A DNA stretch of 64,000 nucleotides from Paractinoplanes lichenicola. Lineage in GTDB: Bacteria > Actinomycetota > Actinomycetes > Mycobacteriales > Micromonosporaceae. The stretch covers positions 248,001 through 312,000 of the forward strand of contig NZ_JAENHO010000001.1 of assembly GCF_016785085.1 (NCBI RefSeq), given 5' to 3'. Below, in pieces: positions 34,761 to 43,166 of the stretch. A program made the translations under genes and the position numbers. The notes under the pieces were generated by a model. That model searched no databases. It was not told the origin of the DNA and was given only the letters and a program-made list of their open reading frames with translations. How positions within the stretch are numbered: the first letter of the stretch is position 1; every line of letters starts with the position of its first letter.

Positions 34761-35812
34761 AGCCAGCCCGCGCGTCTCAACAACCGGTGCAGGACGAAGG
34801 CGCTGACGAAGAGCAGCGCCATCACGATCGGGTAGCCGTAGTGCGAGTTCAGCTCGGGCATGTTCGTGAAGTTCATGCCGTAGATGCCGGCGATCGCGGT
34901 CGGCAGCGCGGCGATCGCGGCCCACGAGGCGATCTTGCGCATGTCGTTGTTCTGCTCCACGGTCAGCTGGGCCAGGCGGGCCTGAAGCAGGGCGTTGAGC
35001 ACGTCGTCGAACGCGACGACCTGCTCGACGGCGGCGGTGTGGTGGTCGGCGACGTCGCTGAAGTAGCGGCGGATCTCCTTGGGCAGCTCCTTGCCGGCCA
35101 GCACGGCCAGCGGGCGCTGCAGGGGCAGCACCGCCGCCTTGAACTTCATCAGCTGCCGTTTGAGCTGGTAGATCTGCTCGACCGTGACCGGGGTGCCGGG
35201 GGCGAACACCTCGGCCTCGGTCAGCTCGATGTCGGTCTGCATGGCGCCCGCGATGTCCACGTACGCGTCGACGAGCCGGTCGAGGATGGCGTGCACCACG
35301 GCCCACGGCCCCTGAGCCAGCGCGCGCGGGTCAGCACTGAGGTCGGCGCGCAGCGAGCTGAGCTCCATCACGGTGCCCTGCCGTACGGTGATCACGAAGT
35401 GCGGGCCGACGAACAGCCGGACGAAGCCGGTGCTGACGATCTCGCTGGTCGCGGTGAGCCGCTCGTGCTCGACGTATTGCGCGGCCCGGACGACGAAGAA
35501 CACCACGTCCTCGTACCGCTCGATCTTGACCCGCTGCTCGCGGTGCAGGATGTCCTCGACGGCCAGCGGGTGCAGCCCGAACACCTCGGCCACCCGGCTC
35601 AGGGCGGCCTCGGTGGGCTCGTGCAGCCCGAGCCAGACGAAGGCGCCCTCCTGCTCCCGGGCTCGTGCGTAGAGCCCGGCCAGGTCGGCCGCCGGCCCCG
35701 GGTCGTCGACGGCCACCCCGTCGACGAACAGGCCGCAGCCCACGATCGCCGTGTGGTCGGCTCGTCCGCGGCCCACCGGCCGGGGCGGCTGCCAGACGCG
35801 CCGGGCATCCAA
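34757..35812 (-). CDS. corA: CorA-type magnesium/cobalt transporter
   Basis: The 351-residue protein is a CorA channel for Mg2+ in the cell membrane. The N-terminal cytosolic funnel covers about 1-290; the signature YGMNF sits at the first of two C-terminal helices (about 290-340). The expected start is not obvious: TTG at 35812 follows GAAGGA closely, and a GTG about 22 codons later (in AIVGCGLFV) is an alternative. It converges with the TetR-linked membrane protein gene. Confidence 0.87.
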   Translation of the reverse strand: MDARRVWQPPRPVGRGRADHTAIVGCGLFVDGVAVDDPGPAADLAGLYARAREQEGAFVWLGLHEPTEAALSRVAEVFGLHPLAVEDILHREQRVKIERYEDVVFFVVRAAQYVEHERLTATSEIVSTGFVRLFVGPHFVITVRQGTVMELSSLRADLSADPRALAQGPWAVVHAILDRLVDAYVDIAGAMQTDIELTEAEVFAPGTPVTVEQIYQLKRQLMKFKAAVLPLQRPLAVLAGKELPKEIRRYFSDVADHHTAAVEQVVAFDDVLNALLQARLAQLTVEQNNDMRKIASWAAIAALPTAIAGIYGMNFTNMPELNSHYGYPIVMALLFVSAFVLHRLLRRAGWL

Positions 35813-35853
35813 GATTCCTTCACCCCCGCCCGGCAGCCTACTTCGCCCCCGCC

Positions 35854-36711
35854 TCAGGAGGGCAGAACCAGTTCGGCCAGGCGCTCGATCTCGTCCGGGT
35901 CGTCGGTGGTGGGGTGCAGGATCAGCTCGTCGGCGCCGATCTCGGCATGACCCCGCACCGCCTCCCGCACCTGGTCGGCGGTCTGCGCCAGGCTGCCGAC
36001 CACCAAATTCACGAAGTCGTCGCCGCCGTGGCCGAAATAGTCGCTGACGTTCTTGATCCCCGCGGCCGGGTTGCCCAGCGCGAAGTAGGCCATGGCGACC
36101 AGTCGCGGCCGGCCCTCGCGACCGGCCGCCTGCCAGGCCGCGCGCGCCGCGTCGAAGGCGCCGGCCACCATCGGCACCGGCACTCCCCCGGTGGTGTAGC
36201 CGGCGCCCCACCGGGCCATGCGGGCGAACGAGGCCGGGACAGTGCCGCCGAAGATCAGCGGGACCGGGCGGGTGCCGGCGGGCACGGCCGGGTTGCCCCC
36301 GCCGACCGGCTCGCCGGCCCAGACGCGGTGATAGACCTCGAGGTCGGCATCGAGTCGCCGGCCCCGGCCGCGGGCCGGATGGGCCTCGGCCACGTAGTCG
36401 TCGGCCCGCCCGCCGAGGCCGACGCCGACGGTGAGCCGCCCGCCCGAGACCGCGTCGATGCCGGCCAGCTCCTTGGCCAGCAGCACCGGCGGCCAGACCG
36501 GCGCGACCAGCACGGTGCTGACCAGCCCGACCCGGCTGGTCGCCCCGGCCGCGGCGGCCAGCGCCACGGTGTCCATCAGGCCCGGGTACGACACCCGGCC
36601 CGACGTCGCGACCGAGCTGAAGCCGGCCGCCTCGGCCCGCCGGGCCCAGCCCGGAACGACAGCCGGATCCATGTCCCGCACCTGATTCGGAAGCCCGATA
36701 CCAATTCTCAC
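35854..36711 (-). CDS. LLM-class flavin-dependent oxidoreductase
   Basis: The 285-residue protein belongs to the luciferase-like monooxygenase family, which use F420 or reduced FMN. It starts VRIGIGLPNQ, has LAAAAGATSRVGLVSTVLVAP for the barrel core and VSGGRLTVGVGLGG, the usual cofactor-site loop. The substrate is unknown. GTG at 36711 begins the first beta strand as in relatives. It is divergent from a LysR gene, and a 14-bp motif shared with another LysR promoter lies between them. Confidence 0.85.
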   Translation of the reverse strand: MRIGIGLPNQVRDMDPAVVPGWARRAEAAGFSSVATSGRVSYPGLMDTVALAAAAGATSRVGLVSTVLVAPVWPPVLLAKELAGIDAVSGGRLTVGVGLGGRADDYVAEAHPARGRGRRLDADLEVYHRVWAGEPVGGGNPAVPAGTRPVPLIFGGTVPASFARMARWGAGYTTGGVPVPMVAGAFDAARAAWQAAGREGRPRLVAMAYFALGNPAAGIKNVSDYFGHGGDDFVNLVVGSLAQTADQVREAVRGHAEIGADELILHPTTDDPDEIERLAELVLPS

Positions 36712-36737
36712 GCGGCAATGGTTTCCGCGTTCTCCAC

Positions 36738-36751
36738 GGGCGTCCAAGACC
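36738..36751. promoter_or_regulatory. Shared LysR-promoter motif, copy 1
   Basis: GGGCGTCCAAGACC lies 58 bp before the start of the LysR gene at 36810 and 26 bp before the divergent oxidoreductase gene. The same 14 bases recur at 60838-60851, at nearly the same distance before another LysR gene. It may be a LysR binding site or a conserved promoter element. Confidence 0.5.
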
Positions 36752-36809
36752 GATTCCGGTCGCCCTGATGCCGCATCGGCATGAGCCCGCGGCGACGCAT
36801 ACTTGCGGC

Positions 36810-37409
36810 GTGGATCTGGACCTGCGCCGCCTGCGCCATTTCCTGGCCGTGGCCGACACGCTGAACTTCGGCCGGGCCGCCGAGACTCTGCACCTGGCGC
36901 AGCCGGCCCTGTCCCGATCCGTCGCCGCCCTCGAACGCGAACTCGGGGTCAAGCTGTTCGACCGGTCCCGAGCCGGCACGAGCCTCACCCCGGCCGGGAA
37001 GCTGCTGCACGACGAGGCGCGCGTACTGCTCCGCAGCACCGACGCTCTGCAGCGGCGCCTGGTCGTGGCCGCCCGCGAGGGGCGCGGCGTGACGATCGGC
37101 TTCCGGCCCGGTTCCGTCGTGACGGCGATGGTGCGGCACCTCGAGCAGCGGTTCCCCGGCCTCGCGGTCACCACCGTGCCCACGTCGGAGGCCGATCAGA
37201 TCGCCGGGCTGCGCGACGGCCGCCTCGACGCCAGCCTCGCGCTGCGGCCGTTCAACGAGCAGGGCCTGACCGTGGTCGAGCTGACGGATCACATGTGCCT
37301 CGTCGTCGAGGCCGGCCGCGACTCCCCCGTGCTGCGCGAACTCGTTCGCAACGCCCACGCGATCGGCGACTACTGCGGAGCGCCGCCCAAGATCGGGGGT
37401 GCGGTATAA
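36810..37409 (+). CDS. Short LysR family regulator
   Basis: The 199-residue protein has a normal LysR winged helix (residues 1-60, DLRRLRHFLAVADTLNFGRAAETLHLAQPALSR) and only the first half of the ligand domain (to DASLALRPFNEQGL). Relatives have about 300 residues; the second half is missing and the chain ends in an unrelated tail (AHAIGDYCGAPPKIGGAV). It may bind DNA without a normal effector response, or be a decaying gene. GTG at 36810 matches the paralogue at 60903. It is divergent from the oxidoreductase gene and runs up to the TrkH gene. Confidence 0.75.
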   Translation: MDLDLRRLRHFLAVADTLNFGRAAETLHLAQPALSRSVAALERELGVKLFDRSRAGTSLTPAGKLLHDEARVLLRSTDALQRRLVVAAREGRGVTIGFRPGSVVTAMVRHLEQRFPGLAVTTVPTSEADQIAGLRDGRLDASLALRPFNEQGLTVVELTDHMCLVVEAGRDSPVLRELVRNAHAIGDYCGAPPKIGGAV

Positions 37410-37416
37410 CTGCCTG

Positions 37417-38754
37417 ATGCGCTCCGCCCGTCCGCACCCGGCGCGGACCGTGACGGTGGCGTTCCTGGGCGCGGTCATGGTCGGCACGGCGATCCTGCTG
37501 CTGCCGGTGTCCCGGGCCGGGCCCGAGTCGCCGTCCCTGCTGACCGCGTTCTTCACCGCCACCTCGGCCATCACCACGTCCGGCATGACGGTCGTCGACA
37601 CCGCCACATACTGGTCCGATTTCGGGCATGTGCTGCTGGCCGTGCTGACCCAGGCCGGCGGCTTCGGGATCACCACTATCGCGACGCTGGCCGGCCTGCT
37701 CGTGTCGCAGCGGCTGGGGCTGCGGGGCCGGATGATGACCGGGGTCGAGACCAACACCGGGCTGGCCCACGGCGACGTACGGCAGGTGCTCGTGCTGGCC
37801 GCGATCGTCATGTTCGCCGGTGAGGCCGTGATCGCGACCATCTTCGCCACCCGGCTTCACCTCACTTACGACGTACCGCTGGGTCAGGCGATCTGGGAAG
37901 GCGTGTTCAACGCGATCCAGGCGTTCAACAACTGCGGGTTCTCGCTGCGCGGCGACGGCCTGACCAGTTTCGTCAGCGACTGGTGGATCTGCGTCCCGCT
38001 GACCCTGGGCGTCATCGTCGGCGGCATCGGCGTGCCCGTGCTCTACGAGATCGGCCGCCAGTCGCGCCGCCCGGCCGCCTGGTCGACCCATACGTGGCTC
38101 ACCGTGGGCGGCACGCTGGTGCTGCTCGTCGTGGGGTTCGCGGCGGTGCTGGCCTTCGAGTGGGGCAACGACGAGACGCTGGGGCCGCTCGGCGTACCGG
38201 GAAAGATCCTGGCCGCCTTCGTGCAGGGCACGATCCCCCGCTCGGGCGGCTTCAACACGGTCGACTTCGGCGCGATGAACGAGGACACCTCGGCCATCAT
38301 CGTCGGGCTCATGTTCATCGGCGGGGGCAGCGCGAGCACCGCCGGGGGCATCAAGGTGACGACGTTCTTCCTGCTCGCGTACGTGATCTGGACCGAGGTG
38401 CGCGGCGAGCGCGACGTCGTGATCGGGCGCCGCCGGATCGCCGAGGCCACCCAGCGCCAGGCCACCACGGTCGCCCTGCTCGGCGTGGCCACGGTCGCCA
38501 CCGGCACGCTGGTGCTGCTCGCGATGACCGACGGGGTGCCGTTCGACCGGGCCCTGTTCGAGATCATGTCGGCCTTCAGCACGTCGGGCCTGACCACCGG
38601 GCTCACCGCCGAGCTGACCACGGCAGGTCAGCTGGTGCTCAGTGCGATGATGTTCATCGGCCGGGTCGGCACGGTCGCCGTCGCCTCCGCGCTGGCGCTC
38701 AACACCCGGCACCGGCTGTACCGCTATCCGGAGGAGCGTCCGATCGTTGGCTGA
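37417..38754 (+). CDS. trkH: TrkH/KtrB potassium channel subunit
   Basis: The 445-residue membrane protein forms the K+ path of a Trk/Ktr system. The four pore loops are visible as TATSAITTSGMTV, FNAIQAFNNCGFSL, TIPRSGGFNTVDF and SAFSTSGLTTGLT, each with the selectivity glycine. The GGGSAST segment after the third pore is the gating loop. ATG at 37417 or GTG at 37399 may be used. It overlaps the TrkA gene by 8 bp, so both subunits are made together. Confidence 0.9.
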   Translation: MRSARPHPARTVTVAFLGAVMVGTAILLLPVSRAGPESPSLLTAFFTATSAITTSGMTVVDTATYWSDFGHVLLAVLTQAGGFGITTIATLAGLLVSQRLGLRGRMMTGVETNTGLAHGDVRQVLVLAAIVMFAGEAVIATIFATRLHLTYDVPLGQAIWEGVFNAIQAFNNCGFSLRGDGLTSFVSDWWICVPLTLGVIVGGIGVPVLYEIGRQSRRPAAWSTHTWLTVGGTLVLLVVGFAAVLAFEWGNDETLGPLGVPGKILAAFVQGTIPRSGGFNTVDFGAMNEDTSAIIVGLMFIGGGSASTAGGIKVTTFFLLAYVIWTEVRGERDVVIGRRRIAEATQRQATTVALLGVATVATGTLVLLAMTDGVPFDRALFEIMSAFSTSGLTTGLTAELTTAGQLVLSAMMFIGRVGTVAVASALALNTRHRLYRYPEERPIVG

Positions 38755-39418
38755 GAAAGACATCGCGCGGGACGAGAACGTCGTCGTCATCGGCCTGGGC
38801 CGGTTCGGCGGGCAGGTGGCCGGCTCGCTGCTGCAGCTGGGTCACGAGGTGCTCGGCATCGACGAGAACGACCAGCTGGTGCAGCAGTGGTCGGACAAGC
38901 TGACCCACGTCGTGCAGGCCGACTCGACCGACGAGGACGCGCTGCTGCAGGTCGGCATCAAAGAGTTCCCGCGGGCCGTGGTCGGCATCGGCAGCGACAT
39001 CGAGGCCAGCGTGCTGACCGTGCTGACGCTGAGCGAGCTCGGCATCCGCGACATCTGGGCCAAGGCCGTCTCGGCCAAACACGGCCGCATCCTGCGCTCG
39101 GTCGGCGCCCACCACGTCATCTACCCCGAGGCCACGATGGGCGAGCGGGTGGCCCACCTGATCGCCAGCCGGATGCTCGACTTCATCGAGTTCGACGACG
39201 GGTTCGCGATCGCCAAGACCCGCGCGCCGCGCAACTCGGCCGGCCGCACCCTGGCCGACCTCGCGCTGCGCACCCACTACGGCATCACGGTCGTCGGCAT
39301 CAAAACCCACGGCACAGACTTCCTGTACGCCGCACCCGAGACCGTCGTGCCCGACCACGCCGAGCTGGTGGTGGCGGGCAGCACCGAGCTCGTCCAGAAG
39401 TTCGCCGCCACCACCTGA
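38747..39418 (+). CDS. trkA: TrkA/KtrA potassium regulatory subunit
   Basis: The 223-residue cytosolic ring subunit has a TrkA-N (RCK) nucleotide domain with IGLGRFGGQVAGSL near residue 15 and the acidic end of strand two in GIDENDQ, and a TrkA-C domain (about 140-220). It binds nucleotides and gates the TrkH channel. The start codon is TTG inside the end of the TrkH gene, which suggests coupled translation. Confidence 0.9.
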   Translation: MAEKDIARDENVVVIGLGRFGGQVAGSLLQLGHEVLGIDENDQLVQQWSDKLTHVVQADSTDEDALLQVGIKEFPRAVVGIGSDIEASVLTVLTLSELGIRDIWAKAVSAKHGRILRSVGAHHVIYPEATMGERVAHLIASRMLDFIEFDDGFAIAKTRAPRNSAGRTLADLALRTHYGITVVGIKTHGTDFLYAAPETVVPDHAELVVAGSTELVQKFAATT

Positions 39419-39444
39419 CGGGCCACTTTTGTCGGGGGGTGGCA

Positions 39445-39613
39445 CTAGCGCCTGTTTCGTAGCTGGGGCGGGGCTGCGGCAGGGCCCAGATCCCGCCTGG
39501 CGGCGTCCCGCGAAAGCCAGGTTCCAACACCGGGAGCCAGGCTTCCGCGGGCCACCACCAGACGAAATCTGGACCCGGCCTCGCTGCCACCCCAGCTACG
39601 AAACAGGCGCTAG
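39445..39613. repeat. 169-bp palindromic element with 24-bp perfect ends
   Basis: The first 24 bases (39445-39468, beginning CTAGCGCCTGTTTCGTAG) are the exact reverse complement of the last 24 (39590-39613). The inner parts of both arms also match imperfectly, so the whole 169 bp can fold into one long hairpin with a centre near 39529. There is no coding frame of a transposase. It lies between TrkA and the YdeI-like gene, ending 10 bp before the latter's start. It looks like a MITE or REP-type element. Confidence 0.85.
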
Positions 39614-39623
39614 CCTGCCGGTC

Positions 39624-40226
39624 ATGGCGGAACGCGAGTTGGACGAGCTGGTGGTGGCCGACGCCGAGGGGCTGCGGGTGTGGCTGCTGGAAAACCACGG
39701 CAGCTCGGCCGGGGTGTGGCTCGCCCTGGGCCGCAAAGGCGGGACGGTCACCACGCTGACCTGGCAGCAGGCGGTTGACGAGGCGCTGTGCGTGGGTTGG
39801 ATCGACGGTCAGGCGCGCAAGGGCGACGAGTCGATCTCGTGGATCCGCCTGACGCCACGCCGGGCCCGGGGCGCATGGTCGCAACGCAACGTGTCCCACA
39901 TCGGGCGGTTGGAGGAACAGGGCCGCATGCTGCCCGCGGGCCGGGCCGCGGTGGAGGCGGCCAAGGCGGACGGGCGATGGGCGGCGGCCTACGCCCCGCC
40001 GTCGGAGGCCGAGGCACCCGCCGACCTGCTGGCCGCGATCGCCGCCGAGCCGGCCGCACAGGCCATGTTCGACGTCCTCACCAAGACCAACCGCTTCGCG
40101 ATGATCTACCGCGTCCACGCCGTCAAACGAGCCGAAACCCGCGAACGCAAGATCCGCGAGTTCGTCGCGATGCTGGCCCGCCACGAGACGATACATCCGC
40201 AGAAGGCCAAGCCCGAACCCAGCTGA
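39624..40226 (+). CDS. YdeI/OmpD-associated family protein
   Basis: The 200-residue protein is of the YdeI family (DUF1801-related bacteriocin-protection-like proteins). Signature parts are GVWLALGRKG, the VDEALCVGWIDGQ motif, SWIRLTPRRARGAWSQRN and a C-terminal KRAETRERKI-REFVAML helix. Function in actinomycetes is not established. ATG at 39624 is only 10 bp from the palindromic element, which therefore occupies its promoter and leader. Confidence 0.85.
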   Translation: MAERELDELVVADAEGLRVWLLENHGSSAGVWLALGRKGGTVTTLTWQQAVDEALCVGWIDGQARKGDESISWIRLTPRRARGAWSQRNVSHIGRLEEQGRMLPAGRAAVEAAKADGRWAAAYAPPSEAEAPADLLAAIAAEPAAQAMFDVLTKTNRFAMIYRVHAVKRAETRERKIREFVAMLARHETIHPQKAKPEPS

Positions 40227-40239
40227 CGCCCTTGGGCCG

Positions 40240-40460
40240 GGCCGGTCGCCGCCACCTCCGCGCCGCCATCCCACGCCGCCACTCCCGCGCCGCCGCCTCC
40301 GTGCCGCCACCCTCCACGCCGCCACTCCCGCGCCGCCACCTCCGCGCCGCCACTCCCACGCCGCCGCCGCGCCGCCACTCCCACGCCGCCGCCTCCACCT
40401 CCACCTCCACACCGTCACCCCCACGCCGCCACCCCTCCACGCCGCCGCCATCCCCGCTGT
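40240..40460. repeat. C-rich degenerate short tandem repeats
   Basis: About 220 bp consist of degenerate units around CGCCGCCACTCCCACG, mostly 15 bases long, with strong strand asymmetry (almost no G runs on the plus strand). It lies between the YdeI-like gene and the isochorismatase remnant. Frames across it are open by composition only. Confidence 0.8.
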
Positions 40461-40480
40461 CAGCGTTCGCAGGATCGCTG

Positions 40481-40905
40481 TGGTGATGGCGATTCGGCCG
40501 AGTGGCGGGAAGGTGCTTTCGGTGCTGGCGCGGTGGGCTTCCGGGTCGCGGTCGGGCATGGCGTCGACGGCGAGCGTGACGTGGTAGCCGTGGTCGTGCG
40601 CGGCCCGGGCCGTCAACTCCATGCCGACGCTCTTGGTGAGGCCGACCAGCCGGTGCTCTTGGTGAGGCCGGCCAGCCGGTCGAGGTCGGTGTCGTGGAAG
40701 GCACCCCACGTTCGTTTGGTGTTCCTTGTGTCGTCGGGGTGGTCGTTCAGTTCGTCGACGATGACGTCCCAGCCCCTTCGGGCAACAGGATCCGATCCGG
40801 TGACGCGGACCAGGACGACGGGTGCCTGAGAGGCACGGGCCAGCTCGACGACCCGGGTCGCTACGTCGGCCCCGGCGTACGAGGTTGTGGCGGGGGCAAG
40901 TGCGT
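40481..40905 (-). pseudogene. Isochorismatase-like cysteine hydrolase, frameshifted
   Basis: The minus strand encodes parts of an isochorismatase-family hydrolase: SYAGADVATRVVELARASQAP, KRTWGAFHDTDLDRL, then in another frame VGMELTARAAHDHGYHVTL and DRDPEAHRAS. The frame breaks at a tandem duplication of 26 bp (40629-40654 and 40655-40680, 25 of 26 identical); removing one copy restores it. The N-terminal strand with the catalytic Asp is also missing, and the C-terminus runs into the C-rich repeats. It is a non-functional remnant. Confidence 0.8.
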
Positions 40906-41693
40906 CCCTGTCATGACGGGATCTTCCTGGGTGTGGCGGGGTAGCAGGAGCGGGGTGGTCAGGAGCAGGAGGCCGGCGGTGGCGATGGCGACGCGGGGGC
41001 TGGTGGCGGTGGCGAGCAGGCCCCAGAGGGCGGTCAGGGCGGCGACGGTGGCGTTGCTGGTGACCGACCACGCGGACAAGGTGCGGACGACCCGGTCGGG
41101 GGCGGTCTGGTCGAGGCGGTAGGTCGCGAACACCGGGTTGAAGACGCCCACGCAGGTGACCAGGGCGAACTGGACGACGAGAACCAGGATCAGGCCGGGA
41201 GTGCCGGGGCCCATGAAGGCGAGGCCGATCGGCCAGCACGCTCGTAGGGCGCCGGCGGTGCGCAGCACCCGATGCTGGCCGAAGCTTGCGACGAGGGGCC
41301 GGGCCAGGCGCGAACCGAGCAGGCCGCCGAGGCACGGTATGCCGAAGGCGAGGCCGTACTGCCAGGAGGCGAAGCCGAGCTGGTTGAGCATGAGCACGGC
41401 CAGCAGTGGCGCGGTGGCCAGGATCAAGCCGTTGACCAGCACCGTGTTGAAGAAAAGCAGGCGCAGGGCGGGGTGGTTCAGGATGTGCCGCCAGCCGCCG
41501 AGCAGGTCGCGGGCTCGGAGCCGGGGGGCGTCGGCGCGGGCGGGGCGGGGCTCGGGGCCGCCGATCGCGCGGAGGCCCAGGGCGGAGAGCAGGTAGCTGA
41601 ACGCGTCGATGACCACGGTGGTGACCGGTCCGAGCAGGCCTAGCGCCGCGTTGCCGAGGGGCGGGCCGAGCACGGTGGCGGTCCAGGTGGTGG
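40861..41693 (-). pseudogene. MFS transporter, 5' part lost
   Basis: The frame encodes the C-terminal two thirds of a major facilitator transporter: GPPLGNAALGLLGPVTTVVIDAFSY, then RDLLGGWRHILNHPALRLL and six further helices ending LLLLTTPLLLPRH. The first four or five helices are absent; at about 41695 the sequence switches to a LysR fragment on the other strand. Similarity to drug exporters of the enterobactin-exporter type is likely. It cannot work as a transporter. Confidence 0.8.
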
Positions 41694-41694
41694 C

Positions 41695-42060
41695 CTCTCC
41701 CCCGGCTCCGAATGGACCGCCTACTACGACGAGCTGGCGGCCGAGTTCGGCCTCACCATCGAGGCGACCGGGCCCAACCTGGGCGCCGACGCGCTGCTCG
41801 ACACCGTCGCCGACACGCCAGCGCTGGCCACTTTCATCGGCGCGCAGACCCGGCTGGTGTGGCCGGCCGGGCACGGTCTGCGCCGCATTCCGGTGACCGA
41901 CCCGACGCCGGTTTATCCGCACTCGCTGCTGTGGCATCGCGACAACGCCCATCCGGCGCTGGCCGCCTTCCGGAAGCACCTCGCCGCCGCGATCCCCCGC
42001 CTCGCCACCGCCGGGACCTGGGTGCCGAGCTGGGCGACAAGGGTTCAGCCGACTGGATGA
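41695..42060 (+). pseudogene. LysR regulator, C-terminal fragment
   Basis: The frame reads as the last 120 residues of a LysR ligand domain: GSEWTAYYDELAAEFGLTIEATGPN, DTPALATFIGAQTRLVWPAGHGL and RRIPVTDPTPVYPHSLLWHRDN. There is no start codon and the DNA-binding part is missing. Its broken end abuts the broken end of the MFS gene. It overlaps the 3' end of the next, convergent gene by 16 bp. Confidence 0.8.
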
Positions 42061-43070
42061 GGCGGCGGTCGGTCTGCTGCCTCGAGGCCGGTGGCGGCTC
42101 GCCGGGTGTACAGCCACCAGGCGAGCCAGGCGGCGGCGATCGCGCTGAGGACCATGTCGTATTGGCCGACCAGCGCGATGAGCAGGTCGAGCAGCACGAA
42201 GAAGGCGAGCAGACCGGCCACCACCCGTCTCCCATCTGACCCGTACGGCCCAGTCACGGCGAGACGCGGCACCAGGACGAGACCGATAGCGACCGGCAGC
42301 AGTGACAGCGCCACGCCCAACGGCCAGACCAGTCCCGTTTCGGCGACCGCGTAGGTCAGGATCCAGTGTGCGGCCAGGCAGGCGAAGGCGAGCACCCCGA
42401 GTCCCCGTCGCGGCCGGGGCACATCATCGCCGAGCATCGCGGTATCTGGACGCCGCCGGCTGAACGTCGCGGAGGCCGACCGCCGCCTGCGGCCGACCAG
42501 GAAGGCGGTCACGACCACCGCTATCAGCAGGGCCCCGGCCGCCACGAGCACCGGAATCGGCGGGCGCTGGTCGAACTCGCCGTAGATCACCGGTGTTGCG
42601 GCCAGCACCAGCCCGGCCAGCACGAGCCCGGGGCGGCCGACCCACGTACGGGCTCTGGCTTGTGGGAGGAACCACTCGACGACCAGGACGGACGCACAGA
42701 TGCTGAGCGCCGTGTGGAACACCGTGAGGTGCGTCGCGAGCAGCACGTTCGTGTGCCAGACGACGCTGTAGGTGCCGACCCCGGAGTCCGCCCAGAACTG
42801 CGGGAAGAACCAGTACCGATCGACGAGCGCCTCCTCCCACACGGCGTACGCGATCGCGAGCAGAACCAGCCCGGTGAACCCGAGGCCGAAGCGGTGGGCG
42901 ACCTCGCGGCAGACGAGAGCCCCGCAGCCGTACAGGGCGGCCATGAAGGCGAGATTCCAGGGCAGCAGCAGCTCGAACGGCGGGCTGGACCCCGACAACC
43001 CCTCCCCGAAGAACGGCGCGACGAGCAGGACAAGCAGCACCGGACTGCGCACGACTCGGCTGGCACCCAT
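42045..43070 (-). CDS. Multi-pass membrane protein of unknown function
   Basis: The 341-residue protein has about eight membrane helices and a basic loop near residue 210 (VGRRRRSASATFSRRR). I do not recognise the family. The segment AYAVWEEALVDRYWFFPQFW, with an adjacent Glu pair and Arg inside a membrane region, and HTNVLLATHLTVFHTALS, with His residues, resemble CPBP-type intramembrane proteases, but the spacing is not canonical. ATG at 43070 follows GAGGTTGGGG. It is transcribed next to a TetR gene on the same strand. Confidence 0.65.
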   Translation of the reverse strand: MGASRVVRSPVLLVLLVAPFFGEGLSGSSPPFELLLPWNLAFMAALYGCGALVCREVAHRFGLGFTGLVLLAIAYAVWEEALVDRYWFFPQFWADSGVGTYSVVWHTNVLLATHLTVFHTALSICASVLVVEWFLPQARARTWVGRPGLVLAGLVLAATPVIYGEFDQRPPIPVLVAAGALLIAVVVTAFLVGRRRRSASATFSRRRPDTAMLGDDVPRPRRGLGVLAFACLAAHWILTYAVAETGLVWPLGVALSLLPVAIGLVLVPRLAVTGPYGSDGRRVVAGLLAFFVLLDLLIALVGQYDMVLSAIAAAWLAWWLYTRRAATGLEAADRPPPHPVG

Positions 43071-43166
43071 CGCCCCAACCTCGCAGAACGGCTCCCGGCG
43101 GCGCATCGGTCCGGAGTCGATCGCGGCTCGACCAAAGTCGACGCCCGGCCGAACCACCTACCTCCT

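Noticed and set aside
39445..39613. Simple transcription terminator of the trkA gene
   Set aside because: A perfect 24-bp end pair with a 169-bp total length is far larger than a terminator and fits a palindromic element better, though it may also stop transcription.
42045..43070. CPBP intramembrane protease
   Set aside because: The Glu pair and Arg are one residue too far apart, and the later His motif is not in the expected place; I left it as a membrane protein of unknown function.
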